Origin: UBA6183 sp964545895
GTDB taxonomy: Bacteria; Bacteroidota; Bacteroidia; UKL13-3
Direction: 5' to 3'
DNA: 58,606 nt
NCBI GenBank assembly: GCA_964545895.1
Contig: CAZJHS010000009.1
Location: 1 to 58,606 of the forward strand
In this document: positions 16,307 to 24,396 of the stretch, in pieces
Numbering within the stretch: the first letter of the stretch is position 1
How the letters are laid out: the number at the start of each line of letters is the position of its first letter
Position numbers and translations under genes: made by a program
Notes under the pieces: generated by a model
Database searches by the model: none
The model's input: only the letters and a program-made list of their open reading frames with translations
Told to the model about the DNA's origin: nothing

Positions 16307-17428
16307 ATGAATAAAACGGAATTTATACAACTAATTAAAACACCAAACTTGCCTGCAACAGCGCATATAGCTGCGCTTAAGCAAGTGTTAGTTGATTTCC
16401 CGTATTTTGCCAATGCACGTATTTTGTTGGCTAAAGCATTGCATAACGAACAACACTACGAGTACGAAAAATTTTTAAAGCAAACCGCTTTAATTGTACC
16501 CGATAGAGAAGTGTTGTATCATTACATTCATAACTTAGAAACTCATTGGCAAAAACAGCCAGAGCCAAGCTATCAATGGACCGAGCCAGAGCGCGTGCCT
16601 GCCGAACCAATAAATTTAGTTGAAAGTACTCCAACACCACTGCCATTAGAGGAAGAGGTAAAAGAAGCCTTAGCTAACATATCGCACGACTTAACAATCA
16701 CTGAACCCGAAGCAACAGAACTATATCAAGAACCTGTAATAGCAAACACTGCCGAAAACAGCACCACTGACGCAGAAACTACCTTAAGTACTGATGAGTT
16801 AGAAGCCGATTTAGCAATTGCTGAGCTGCTTGATGAACAAAATATTTCTGTTGATACTACAGAAGAAAAACCTTTAGAAGTAGTTGCCGAATTGCCTCCA
16901 CCGACAATGCCAAATAATGATGTGAATGAAGAGCACAGCTTTTTAGAATGGCTGATGTTAAAATCGGGGCAAAAAATTGAAAATCCGGTTACGGCACCCA
17001 AAACTGAAGAAGAAAAGCTTCCAGAAGTAACAGCCGTTAATAATGATGTAGCCGAACCTACAACACCAACACCAGCAGAAACTGTTGCACCAGTGCAACC
17101 TATTGCTGAGGTTACCAAAGCTGATATTGAAGATGCGGTGGCCAAAAGCAATGTGAACGATTTTCAGAATATTTTAGACAAGTTTATTAAAGAAAATCCA
17201 AGCATTAGCCGACCTAAAGCCGAGTTTTTTAATCCTATGAATATGGCAAGGCAAAGTGTAGAGGAAGACGAAGAACTTGTAACTGAAACACTTGCAAATT
17301 TACTTTACAAACAAGGCAACTACAAAAAAGCAATTAGAGCTTATGAAAAATTATGCTTGAAATATCCAAGCAAATTGTCGTATTTTGCCACCCTTATACA
17401 AAAAATTAAAACAGAAATAAAAGACTAA
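16307..17428 (+). CDS. TPR-like protein with acidic low-complexity linker
   Basis: This 373-residue protein has an N-terminal helical segment (about 1-85, including DFPYFANARILLAKAL). A Glu/Pro/Thr-rich, probably disordered stretch lies at about 90-270. A C-terminal helical repeat of TPR type at about 320-370 includes LANLLYKQGNYKKAIRAYEKL. No signal peptide or enzyme motif is present. It sits between lptE and secG in one operon, so a role in envelope assembly is possible but unproven. TPR modules usually mediate protein contacts. Confidence 0.7.
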   Translation: MNKTEFIQLIKTPNLPATAHIAALKQVLVDFPYFANARILLAKALHNEQHYEYEKFLKQTALIVPDREVLYHYIHNLETHWQKQPEPSYQWTEPERVPAEPINLVESTPTPLPLEEEVKEALANISHDLTITEPEATELYQEPVIANTAENSTTDAETTLSTDELEADLAIAELLDEQNISVDTTEEKPLEVVAELPPPTMPNNDVNEEHSFLEWLMLKSGQKIENPVTAPKTEEEKLPEVTAVNNDVAEPTTPTPAETVAPVQPIAEVTKADIEDAVAKSNVNDFQNILDKFIKENPSISRPKAEFFNPMNMARQSVEEDEELVTETLANLLYKQGNYKKAIRAYEKLCLKYPSKLSYFATLIQKIKTEIKD

Positions 17429-17433
17429 AAACT

Positions 17434-17805
17434 ATGTATACTGTACTTTCAATTGTAATTATTTTAGTGTGTGTATTATTAACACTAGTTGTACTAATTC
17501 AAAATCCTAAAGGTGGAGGGATTGCCTCTAACTTTGCTGCACCTAACCAAATTATGGGCGTTAAACGCAGTAGTGATGTAGTAGAAAAAGCAACTTGGAT
17601 TTTAGTAATTGCCTTAATTGTGCTTTCATTATCAAGCAACTTTTTCCGTCCTGCAGTTGGTACCGAAACAGATGCACCTGAAAGCCGCATTGGTGGACAA
17701 TTAGAGAATGTTGCTACACCTGCTCCAGCAGCAGCGCCTGCGGCAGCTCCAGCTCCTGAACAACAAGCAGCACCTGCACAAGAAACTGCACCAGCTACTA
17801 AATAA
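17434..17805 (+). CDS. secG: Preprotein translocase subunit SecG
   Basis: This 123-residue protein has two membrane helices (about 4-22 and 52-72). The SecG loop between them reads VLIQNPKGGGIASNFAAPNQIMGVKRS. SecG is the small subunit of the SecYEG channel and aids SecA-driven export. The C-terminal tail (about 88-123) is an Ala/Pro/Gln-rich low-complexity extension, which is common but variable in Bacteroidota. It starts 5 bp after the TPR-like gene and is followed by a terminator. Confidence 0.93.
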   Translation: MYTVLSIVIILVCVLLTLVVLIQNPKGGGIASNFAAPNQIMGVKRSSDVVEKATWILVIALIVLSLSSNFFRPAVGTETDAPESRIGGQLENVATPAPAAAPAAAPAPEQQAAPAQETAPATK

Positions 17806-17824
17806 TATTTATTTTAAAGCAATA

Positions 17825-17858
17825 AAAAGGCCTAACGAACAAGTTCGTCAGGCCTTTT
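17825..17858. terminator. Bidirectional rho-independent terminator
   Basis: AAAAGGCCT (17825-17833) pairs with AGGCCTTTT (17850-17858) and the inner ACGAA/TTCGT pair extends the stem. It lies between secG and the anti-sigma gene, which converge. Confidence 0.88.
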
Positions 17859-17880
17859 CTATTTACTATTATTTGTAGTA

Positions 17881-19392
17881 TTAAAACTGCTTACGTAATC
17901 CTAAACTTAAACCTACCATATATGGTCGTTGGCTAATCCAATTGCTTCGTTCAATCATATTGTTAATGCTATATTTTACATATGGCATAGCAGTAAGCGT
18001 TATATCATCATTTAAACGGTAGCTTAACCCTAAATAGGTTTGTGCAAACCAGCTATTGGTAAATCCAGGAAATGCATCGGTGCTTTTAACTGATAAAACA
18101 CCAATATTATTTTGTGCAACCATGGCCACATCAACCACACTAATAATTGCGTAACTTACCCCTGCCTTAGCTTCTACTGCAAGTCGAGCCAAAGGTTTAA
18201 ATTTATAAGTGAACAAAACCGGTATTTCGTTCCAGCTGTATTTTATACGCTGGTTATTAAGCACACCAGTTGTTACTGAATCTGTGGTTAAAAAAGTACC
18301 TCCAGGTTCAAATTTTGGAGAGGTAGATGTAGTTGCCGTTCCAAAATTCATACCCATGCTAAAATGGGTAAATTGTATCCCACTTGATACCATCCAGTTT
18401 TTTGATAATGAATAATCAAGTAAAAATCCTCCACTCCAATCAACCTTCGCTTGTTCTACATTTTTACGTAAAGCAACCGTATTGGCTAAACTAGTATTTG
18501 GTGCTTGCAACTGCATCATGCTGTAATGTGCACCCACCAAAATAGTTAATGATAGCTTAGAGGATTCATCAGGCACAATAGCACTTACATTATTACTATC
18601 TGATAAAACAGGTAAGCTACGTGCCACTTGCTTTTGCGTGGTATCTGAGTTTTTGGCTACTAACACAGTATCTGTAGTTAATAATTTTACCGGCCCTACA
18701 GGCATCGAATCTATTGCACTTTCAGTTGGTGCATTTGTAACAGGTAAAGTATATTTATCAACTTGGTTAGAAGTGGCTACAGGCATATTGGGCTTATGTT
18801 CAGTAGTTGATTTATCTCCTTTACTTGTTGTAGCTGTAGCTTTTCTTACAGGTAATTTTACCAAAGTTTGAGAACGTGTAGATAATTGAGGTTGAGATTG
18901 AGATTGAAGTTGAGGTTGAGGTTGAGGTTTTGGCTTAACATCAATAGTTTGTGCCTCGGCAACCTGATTAGTGGCATTAACAATCTTTTCCTTTTTAGGG
19001 CTTGATACAGCAGATTTAGGCACAGCATTGCTAATTGTGCTTGTATTTTTAACAGCTGTAAGTGATGTATTATGATTCAAATAATTTAGCTGATAGCCAA
19101 CCCCGAAAGCAATAACTAATAGTGTTACTAATGATGAGAACCAGACTAAGCCAACCCTTCTACGATTTTTACGCTCAGGAGGCAACTGCGCTTCTATTTG
19201 TTCCCAAGTTTCCGGAAAAGGTTTAAGCTGATAATTACCAACCTTGCCCTCTACCCTTTTTTCAAACTCTGGCCTGTTTACCTCTTGGTCAATACGATTC
19301 CACAACGATTCGGTAGGCTTATATACCGTATCGTCAAGCTGCTCTTGCAACTTCTTTTCAAAATCGTTATTTCGGTTCTTTAAAAGGCTCAT
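17881..19392 (-). CDS. Anti-sigma-like transmembrane protein with C-terminal outer-membrane-barrel domain
   Basis: This 503-residue protein has a cytosolic N-terminus (about 1-77) and one membrane helix (VWFSSLVTLLVIAFGVGYQL, about 83-102). Next is a Ser/Thr/Lys-rich periplasmic linker with a PQPQ/QSQS repeat (about 155-170). From about 290 to 503 there are alternating strands typical of an 8-stranded outer-membrane barrel, ending in a terminal Phe. Its first bases overlap the ECF sigma gene by 26 bp, the hallmark of a sigma/anti-sigma pair. The inferred role is to hold the sigma factor at the inner membrane and sense the outer membrane with the barrel. Whether one chain spans both membranes or is processed is unknown. 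Confidence 0.75.
   Translation of the reverse strand: MSLLKNRNNDFEKKLQEQLDDTVYKPTESLWNRIDQEVNRPEFEKRVEGKVGNYQLKPFPETWEQIEAQLPPERKNRRRVGLVWFSSLVTLLVIAFGVGYQLNYLNHNTSLTAVKNTSTISNAVPKSAVSSPKKEKIVNATNQVAEAQTIDVKPKPQPQPQLQSQSQPQLSTRSQTLVKLPVRKATATTSKGDKSTTEHKPNMPVATSNQVDKYTLPVTNAPTESAIDSMPVGPVKLLTTDTVLVAKNSDTTQKQVARSLPVLSDSNNVSAIVPDESSKLSLTILVGAHYSMMQLQAPNTSLANTVALRKNVEQAKVDWSGGFLLDYSLSKNWMVSSGIQFTHFSMGMNFGTATTSTSPKFEPGGTFLTTDSVTTGVLNNQRIKYSWNEIPVLFTYKFKPLARLAVEAKAGVSYAIISVVDVAMVAQNNIGVLSVKSTDAFPGFTNSWFAQTYLGLSYRLNDDITLTAMPYVKYSINNMIERSNWISQRPYMVGLSLGLRKQF
18886..18927. repeat. In-frame hexanucleotide tandem repeat (7 units)
   Basis: Seven consecutive copies of TTGAGG and close variants (TTGAGA, TTGAAG) encode the Pro-Gln/Ser-Gln part of the anti-sigma linker. 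Because the unit is 6 bp, length change would alter linker length without a frameshift. Confidence 0.85.
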
Positions 19393-19930
19393 TTAAAATT
19401 TGATAATGTTCTGCTAGCATCTGTTGCATTGCACTGCGTGCGCGTGCATACTGCGATTTTGATGTTCCAACAGCAATATTTAACATATCCGCAATTTCTT
19501 TGTGGGTATACCCTTCTACCGCATACAAGTTAAAAACTACACGGTAGCCTTCGGGCAATTGTTGAACCAAAGCAATAATCTCTTTGGCTGATATTTTTTC
19601 TATCACACCATCATCAAAACCCGCATCATAGCCCACTGTATCTAAATCTTCCTGAAACTTACGCGAGCGATGTTTAAAAAAATTAATAGCAGTAAAAACC
19701 ATAATACGCCTTATCCAACCTTCAAAACTCCCCTCATGTTTAAACCGTGCAATATTCTGAAAAACCTTAATAAAGCCTTCCTGCAACATGTCTTCGGCTT
19801 CGGCTCTGTCTTTTGCGTATCGCATACATACACCTAGCATTTTTGAGGCATAGCAATCGTACAGTGCCTTTTGGCTACTGCGCTTGCCGTTAATACAGCC
19901 TTCAATCATATCTAATTCGGGTGTGTGCAT
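19367..19930 (-). CDS. ECF-family RNA polymerase sigma-70 factor
   Basis: This 187-residue protein has sigma region 2 at about 25-95 (YAKDRAEAEDMLQEGFIKVF and GWIRRIMVFTAINFFKHRS). Sigma region 4 at about 120-175 has LPEGYRVVFNLYAVEGYTHK followed by an EIADML helix-turn-helix. It directs RNA polymerase to a small regulon, probably held inactive by the overlapping anti-sigma gene. The region just upstream of its start holds a hairpin-forming palindrome (19930-19947) that includes the first base of the ATG. The targets are unknown; groES upstream, transcribed away from it, is one candidate. Confidence 0.92.
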   Translation of the reverse strand: MHTPELDMIEGCINGKRSSQKALYDCYASKMLGVCMRYAKDRAEAEDMLQEGFIKVFQNIARFKHEGSFEGWIRRIMVFTAINFFKHRSRKFQEDLDTVGYDAGFDDGVIEKISAKEIIALVQQLPEGYRVVFNLYAVEGYTHKEIADMLNIAVGTSKSQYARARSAMQQMLAEHYQILNEPFKEPK

Positions 19931-19947
19931 GACTTATTGGTAAGTCA
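19930..19947. promoter_or_regulatory. Palindrome at the sigma-factor start codon
   Basis: TGACTTA-TTGG-TAAGTCA is a perfect inverted repeat with 7-bp arms and a 4-base loop. In the sigma-factor mRNA it would form a hairpin ending on the A of the AUG. It could be an operator or a translation-control element; neither is proven. Confidence 0.45.
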
Positions 19948-19971
19948 ATTTACTACTTTTTATGGTTGCAT

Positions 19972-19997
19972 CTGACATTATTTTTCTTTTGTGTCAG
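19972..19997. promoter_or_regulatory. Inverted repeat CTGACA-N14-TGTCAG between sigma and groES
   Basis: The 6-bp arms at 19972-19977 and 19992-19997 are separated by 14 T-rich bases in the sigma/groES divergent interval. It resembles a dimeric regulator site. A canonical CIRCE element (TTAGCACTC-N9-GAGTGCTAA) was not found here. Confidence 0.3.
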
Positions 19998-20100
19998 TTA
20001 TCTTACCTCAAAAACTTCAAAAATGGCAGCATTTAAGCGTTGGCATAATAGTGGAGAAAGGAAGATTACTCAAAAAAATAACATTTAATATAAAAACTAT

Positions 20101-20376
20101 ATGTCAGTAAATCTTAAACCATTAGCAGATAGAGTTCTAGTTGAACCAGCTGCTGCAGAAGAAAAAACCCTTGGAGGTATTATTATTCCAGATACAGCAC
20201 AAGAAAAACCTCAAAGAGGTACCGTAGTTGCTGTAGGTAATGGCAAAAAAGATGAACCAATGACCGTAAAAGTTGGTGATACCGTTTTATATGGTAAATA
20301 CGCAGGAACCGAAATTGCTGTAGAAGGCAAAGATTATTTGATTATGCGCGAAGCTGATATTTTCGCAATCGTTTAA
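20101..20376 (+). CDS. groS: Co-chaperonin GroES
   Basis: The 91 residues have the GroES layout: LKPLADRVLVEP at the start, the mobile-loop region EEKTLGGIIIPDTAQEKPQ, and the C-terminal DYLIMREADIFAIV. GroES caps the GroEL cavity for ATP-driven folding. It is followed by groEL 39 bp downstream in one operon. The upstream interval is shared with the divergent ECF sigma gene; no CIRCE site is seen, so heat control probably does not use HrcA. Confidence 0.97.
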   Translation: MSVNLKPLADRVLVEPAAAEEKTLGGIIIPDTAQEKPQRGTVVAVGNGKKDEPMTVKVGDTVLYGKYAGTEIAVEGKDYLIMREADIFAIV

Positions 20377-20415
20377 TTAAACAACTCCTTTAGTATAATT
20401 TTAAAACAAAAAAAA

Positions 20416-22050
20416 ATGGCAAAAAAAATTCAATATAACGTAGAAGCGCGTGATGGTTTAAAACGCGGTGTTGATGCATTAGCTAATGCAGTAAAAGTAA
20501 CTTTAGGACCTAAAGGTCGTAATGTAGTTATTGATAAAAAATTTGGTTCACCAACTGTAACTAAAGATGGTGTATCTGTAGCTAAAGAAATTGAATTAAA
20601 AGATCCATTGGAAAACATGGGTGCACAAATGGTAAAAGAAGTAGCTAGCAAAACTGCAGATATTGCAGGTGACGGAACTACTACTGCTACTGTTTTAGCA
20701 CAAGCAATTGTATCTGCTGGGTTAAAAAACGTAGCAGCTGGTGCTAACCCTATGGACCTTAAACGTGGTATCGACAAAGCTGTTGAAGCCATTGTAAATA
20801 ACCTAAAATCGCAAAGCCAACAAGTTGGTGACGACAATAAAAAAATTCAACAAATTGCATCGATATCAGCCAACAATGACGAAATTATTGGTACGTTGAT
20901 AGCAGATGCGATGGCTAAAGTTGGTAAAGAAGGTGTAATTACTGTTGAAGAAGCTAAAGGCACAGAAACTGAAGTAAAAACAGTTGAAGGTATGCAGTTT
21001 GATCGCGGTTACTTATCGCCATACTTTGTTACCAACACTGAAAAAATGGAAGTAGACTTAGATGCGCCATACATTTTAATTACTGATAAAAAGGTAGGTA
21101 GCATGAAAGAGTTATTGCCAGTATTAGAAGCAGTAGTTCAATCAGGTAAACCTTTATTAATTATTGCCGAAGATGTAGAAGGTGAAGCTTTAGCAACTTT
21201 AGTAGTAAATAAATTACGTGGTTCGTTAAAAATTGCTGCCGTAAAAGCACCAGGTTTTGGCGATAGAAGAAAAGCAATGCTTGAAGATATTGCTATTTTA
21301 ACTGGCGGTACCGTAATAAGCGAAGAGCGTGGATTTAAATTGGATGCTGCTGATATTACCATGTTAGGCAGAGCAGAAAAAGTAACCATTGATAAAGATA
21401 ACACAACCATCATTAATGGTGCTGGTGGAAAGGCTGATATTACTGCACGTGTTAATCAAATTAAATCTCAAATTGAAAATACTACTAGCGAGTACGATAA
21501 AGAAAAATTACAAGAGCGCTTAGCTAAATTAGCTGGTGGTGTTGCAGTACTTTACATCGGTGCGGCTACCGAGGTTGAAATGAAAGAGAAAAAAGACCGT
21601 GTTGATGATGCTTTACACGCAACGCGTGCTGCTGTTGAAGAAGGTATTGTAGCTGGTGGTGGTGTTGCCTACATACGCGCAACCGAAGCATTAGATAACC
21701 TTAAAGGTATTAATGATGATGAGAACACTGGTATTGCCATTATTAAACGTGCCATTGAAGAACCATTACGTCAGATTGTTGCCAATGCTGGTGGCGAAGG
21801 TAGCGTAGTAGTTAATAAAGTACGTGAAGGCAAAGCTGATTTTGGATACAATGCACGCACAGAGGTTTATGAAAACCTAATTGCTGCGGGTGTAATTGAC
21901 CCAACTAAAGTAAGCCGAGTTGCCTTACAAAATGCAGCTAGTGCAGCAGCTATGATTTTAACTACCGAATGTGCTTTGGTAGAAGAAAAAGAAGACAAAG
22001 CTCCTTCAATGCCGGGTGGTATGCCAGGCGGTATGGATGGTATGTACTAA
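20416..22050 (+). CDS. groL: Chaperonin GroEL
   Basis: At 544 residues this is the standard GroEL length, with NVVIDKKFGSPTVTKDGVSV, the ATP-site GDGTTTATVLAQ, VKAPGFGDRRKAMLEDIA, and the terminal Gly-Met tail (MPGGMPGGMDGMY). It forms the double-ring folding chamber. It is followed by a long terminator at 22085-22117. It is probably the housekeeping chaperonin; no second groEL is in the window. Confidence 0.98.
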   Translation: MAKKIQYNVEARDGLKRGVDALANAVKVTLGPKGRNVVIDKKFGSPTVTKDGVSVAKEIELKDPLENMGAQMVKEVASKTADIAGDGTTTATVLAQAIVSAGLKNVAAGANPMDLKRGIDKAVEAIVNNLKSQSQQVGDDNKKIQQIASISANNDEIIGTLIADAMAKVGKEGVITVEEAKGTETEVKTVEGMQFDRGYLSPYFVTNTEKMEVDLDAPYILITDKKVGSMKELLPVLEAVVQSGKPLLIIAEDVEGEALATLVVNKLRGSLKIAAVKAPGFGDRRKAMLEDIAILTGGTVISEERGFKLDAADITMLGRAEKVTIDKDNTTIINGAGGKADITARVNQIKSQIENTTSEYDKEKLQERLAKLAGGVAVLYIGAATEVEMKEKKDRVDDALHATRAAVEEGIVAGGGVAYIRATEALDNLKGINDDENTGIAIIKRAIEEPLRQIVANAGGEGSVVVNKVREGKADFGYNARTEVYENLIAAGVIDPTKVSRVALQNAASAAAMILTTECALVEEKEDKAPSMPGGMPGGMDGMY

Positions 22051-22084
22051 CATAAAGTACAACTGTTTTAAACAATATAATCTT

Positions 22085-22117
22085 AAAACCGAATTGCAAA
22101 TGCAATTCGGTTTTTTT
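22085..22117 (+). terminator. Rho-independent terminator of groES-groEL
   Basis: AAAACCGAATTGCA (22085-22098) pairs perfectly with TGCAATTCGGTTTT (22101-22114) and is followed by more T. The loop is only two bases (AA), so the real loop probably opens two pairs. Confidence 0.9.
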
Positions 22118-22223
22118 ATGTTTGAGTAAATAAGTTACGTACAACCAAGTAATTAATACAACTCTCTTATCAATAATAAATCACAGCATATCATCGTTTA
22201 ACCATCAAACCTCAACTAATTTT

Positions 22224-23198
22224 ATGAAAACAAAAGCAAGCCTACTGTTATTTATGTTTACTATGGTAAATATGGCGTATGCACAGTTCTACAGCGTCAC
22301 TAGGTATAATATATTTATGTACGATGATAATGGCAAACCATTTAAATTTGGCAAATCAGCTAAGCAGGCCGAAGTTAAATCTTACGAGATTACGTACCTT
22401 AACGATAAAGGTAAAACTAAACGTAAAAATGCCTTTCAATTAAATAATGCAGGTAATATTGTTTATCAAGTACTTTACAATGCCAAGGGAACTGTAAAAC
22501 GCAGTACTTACTCATCATACATTAACGATACTTTACTAACCAATCGCTTTACATTAGACAAAAATGGTGATACCACATCAAAAAGTATATACACCTTTGA
22601 ACGCGGTAAAATGATTAGTTCTACAGTAAGTTACGGCAAAAAAACAACTGCCTATTTTTACACTTATGATAAAAGTGGAAATCGTACTTCGTACACATAC
22701 AAGCGTAATGGATTAACCAAACTTACCATTAAATATGAGTATGACGAAACGGGCAAGTTGATGAAACAATCTACATACGATAAACAAAATAAATTAACGG
22801 CCGTGGTTAATTACGAGTGCAATTATCAAGGCGAAAAGCAGAAAAAAGTGGAACAATCTAAAGTATGTATGCGTAAAGATGCACTCCCTAATGGTGGTTA
22901 TGTGGTATATAATGATTACACCAATCCTAAAGGTAAATTAATGCGAAGTGTATCAACATATGATAGCGACAGTAACTTAGTTCAAATACAATCATACGAT
23001 AGTAAAAGTAAGCTGCTTTCTACTAGCAACTATACCTATGATGCAACTGGCAATTGTACGCAACACAAATACGCTTACAAAAAAACCATATTCCAAAGCA
23101 ACTATACTTACAACGAAAAAAACTTATTGATAGAATATACTAACCGCAAACAAAATCAAGTAGATGGTTTGGTTAAATACACGTATGTTTACCGCTAA
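22224..23198 (+). CDS. Secreted YD/RHS-like repeat protein
   Basis: This 324-residue protein has a signal peptide (cleavage near AYA-Q, residue 21). Many Tyr-rich short repeats follow, resembling YD/RHS repeats (FYTYDKSGNRTSYTY, IKYEYDETGKLMKQ, NYTYDATGNCTQHKY, NYTYNEKNLLIEYTN). Such repeats form extended beta structures and can bind carbohydrate; no toxin or protease domain follows, so this is not an Rhs toxin. Its stop overlaps the start of the serine hydrolase (TAATG), which suggests a coupled pair. Function is unknown. Confidence 0.72.
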   Translation: MKTKASLLLFMFTMVNMAYAQFYSVTRYNIFMYDDNGKPFKFGKSAKQAEVKSYEITYLNDKGKTKRKNAFQLNNAGNIVYQVLYNAKGTVKRSTYSSYINDTLLTNRFTLDKNGDTTSKSIYTFERGKMISSTVSYGKKTTAYFYTYDKSGNRTSYTYKRNGLTKLTIKYEYDETGKLMKQSTYDKQNKLTAVVNYECNYQGEKQKKVEQSKVCMRKDALPNGGYVVYNDYTNPKGKLMRSVSTYDSDSNLVQIQSYDSKSKLLSTSNYTYDATGNCTQHKYAYKKTIFQSNYTYNEKNLLIEYTNRKQNQVDGLVKYTYVYR

Positions 23199-24352
23199 TG
23201 AAAACAGTTAAATGGATTTTAGGAATACTACTGGTATTGTTTCTGATAGCCGAAGGTTATATTTTAATATCGGGTAACACTTATTTAAATAACTTACTAC
23301 CTAAAACCATATTTAGCGGCAGGCTTAATCCTGATATTGATGAGTTGGACTGGTTTAAGAAAAATGAAATTCAATCAACCCAACCTAAACCTTGGCCATT
23401 AGCCAAACAATACAATAAAGGTGTTTTACACGACAGTGTTTTAAAGCAAATTGAGCAATACGAAACGGTATCGTTTTTAGTGATAAAAAACGACAGTTTG
23501 CTTTACGAAAAACATTGGGAAGGTTATGATGAAAAATCATACATCAACTCGTTTAGCATGGCAAAATCAATAACTGCTATGCTAATTGGTTGTGCGTTAA
23601 AAGATGGATTAATACAAAGTGTTGATGAGCCAGTGGCCAACTACTTGGCTGAATTTAACACACCCGAATTGCAAAAAATTACGATAAAACATTTACTAAC
23701 CATGAGTAGCGGCTTGGGCTTTAAAGAAGATTACTCAAGTATGTTCTCTTGGCCTGCCGAAGCCTATTACGGACCTGACGTAAATGGACTAACGCTAAAA
23801 CAATCCGTTGCACAAGAGGCACCTGGAAAAACTTGGTTTTATAAGGGCGGTGATACCCAACTTTTAGGTATGATATTGAAAAAGGTTACCAATAAAACCA
23901 TGGCCCAATATGCCACCGAAAAACTTTGGCAACCTTTAGGGGCAGAGCACCCTGCTTATTGGAGTTTAGATGAACATGGCATGGAAAAAGTAAGTTGCTG
24001 TTGGTATACCAATGCACGCGATTTTGCGCGTTTAGCTAAACTAATGATGAATTTTGGCTACCAAAATGGTGTTCAATTAATAGATTCGGCTTATATAAAA
24101 GAGGCTATTACCCCCGCTAAATTAATAGACAAAAAAGGACTTAAAAGCGAGCAATACGGCTACCAATGGTGGACCATGAACCACAAAGGACATGCTATTT
24201 TTTATGCCCGCGGAATAAGAGGGCAATACATTTTTGCCATACCAAGTTTAAAAACTATTGTGGTGCGTTTAGGCCATAAAAGAGCTAAAAAAGCAGGTGA
24301 TGAACTACCTGCTGATATTTTTACTTATTTGGATGCAGCCTTAAGTTTATAG
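23198..24352 (+). CDS. Serine beta-lactamase-family hydrolase, membrane-anchored
   Basis: This 384-residue protein has an N-terminal membrane helix (about 5-27) and then a class C beta-lactamase/DD-peptidase-like domain. The nucleophile motif is SMAKS (SxxK, near 109-113). A YKGG segment stands where the family has YxN, so this site is non-canonical. ARGIRGQYIF occupies the third-motif position. Family members hydrolyse esters, peptides or cell-wall substrates; true beta-lactamase activity is not implied. It is coupled to the YD-repeat gene by a 1-bp overlap, so the two products may act together at the envelope. Confidence 0.82.
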   Translation: MKTVKWILGILLVLFLIAEGYILISGNTYLNNLLPKTIFSGRLNPDIDELDWFKKNEIQSTQPKPWPLAKQYNKGVLHDSVLKQIEQYETVSFLVIKNDSLLYEKHWEGYDEKSYINSFSMAKSITAMLIGCALKDGLIQSVDEPVANYLAEFNTPELQKITIKHLLTMSSGLGFKEDYSSMFSWPAEAYYGPDVNGLTLKQSVAQEAPGKTWFYKGGDTQLLGMILKKVTNKTMAQYATEKLWQPLGAEHPAYWSLDEHGMEKVSCCWYTNARDFARLAKLMMNFGYQNGVQLIDSAYIKEAITPAKLIDKKGLKSEQYGYQWWTMNHKGHAIFYARGIRGQYIFAIPSLKTIVVRLGHKRAKKAGDELPADIFTYLDAALSL

Positions 24353-24396
24353 GCTTTTATAATCCTTTCAGGTAATGTATCTTCGCCACCATATTT

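Noticed and set aside
16726..17151. Minus-strand frame of 141 codons within the TPR-like gene
   Set aside because: It is a Ser-rich shadow of the repetitive plus-strand gene and has no family pattern.
19948..20100. CIRCE element upstream of groES
   Set aside because: TTAGCACTC-N9-GAGTGCTAA is not present; only a different inverted repeat is seen.
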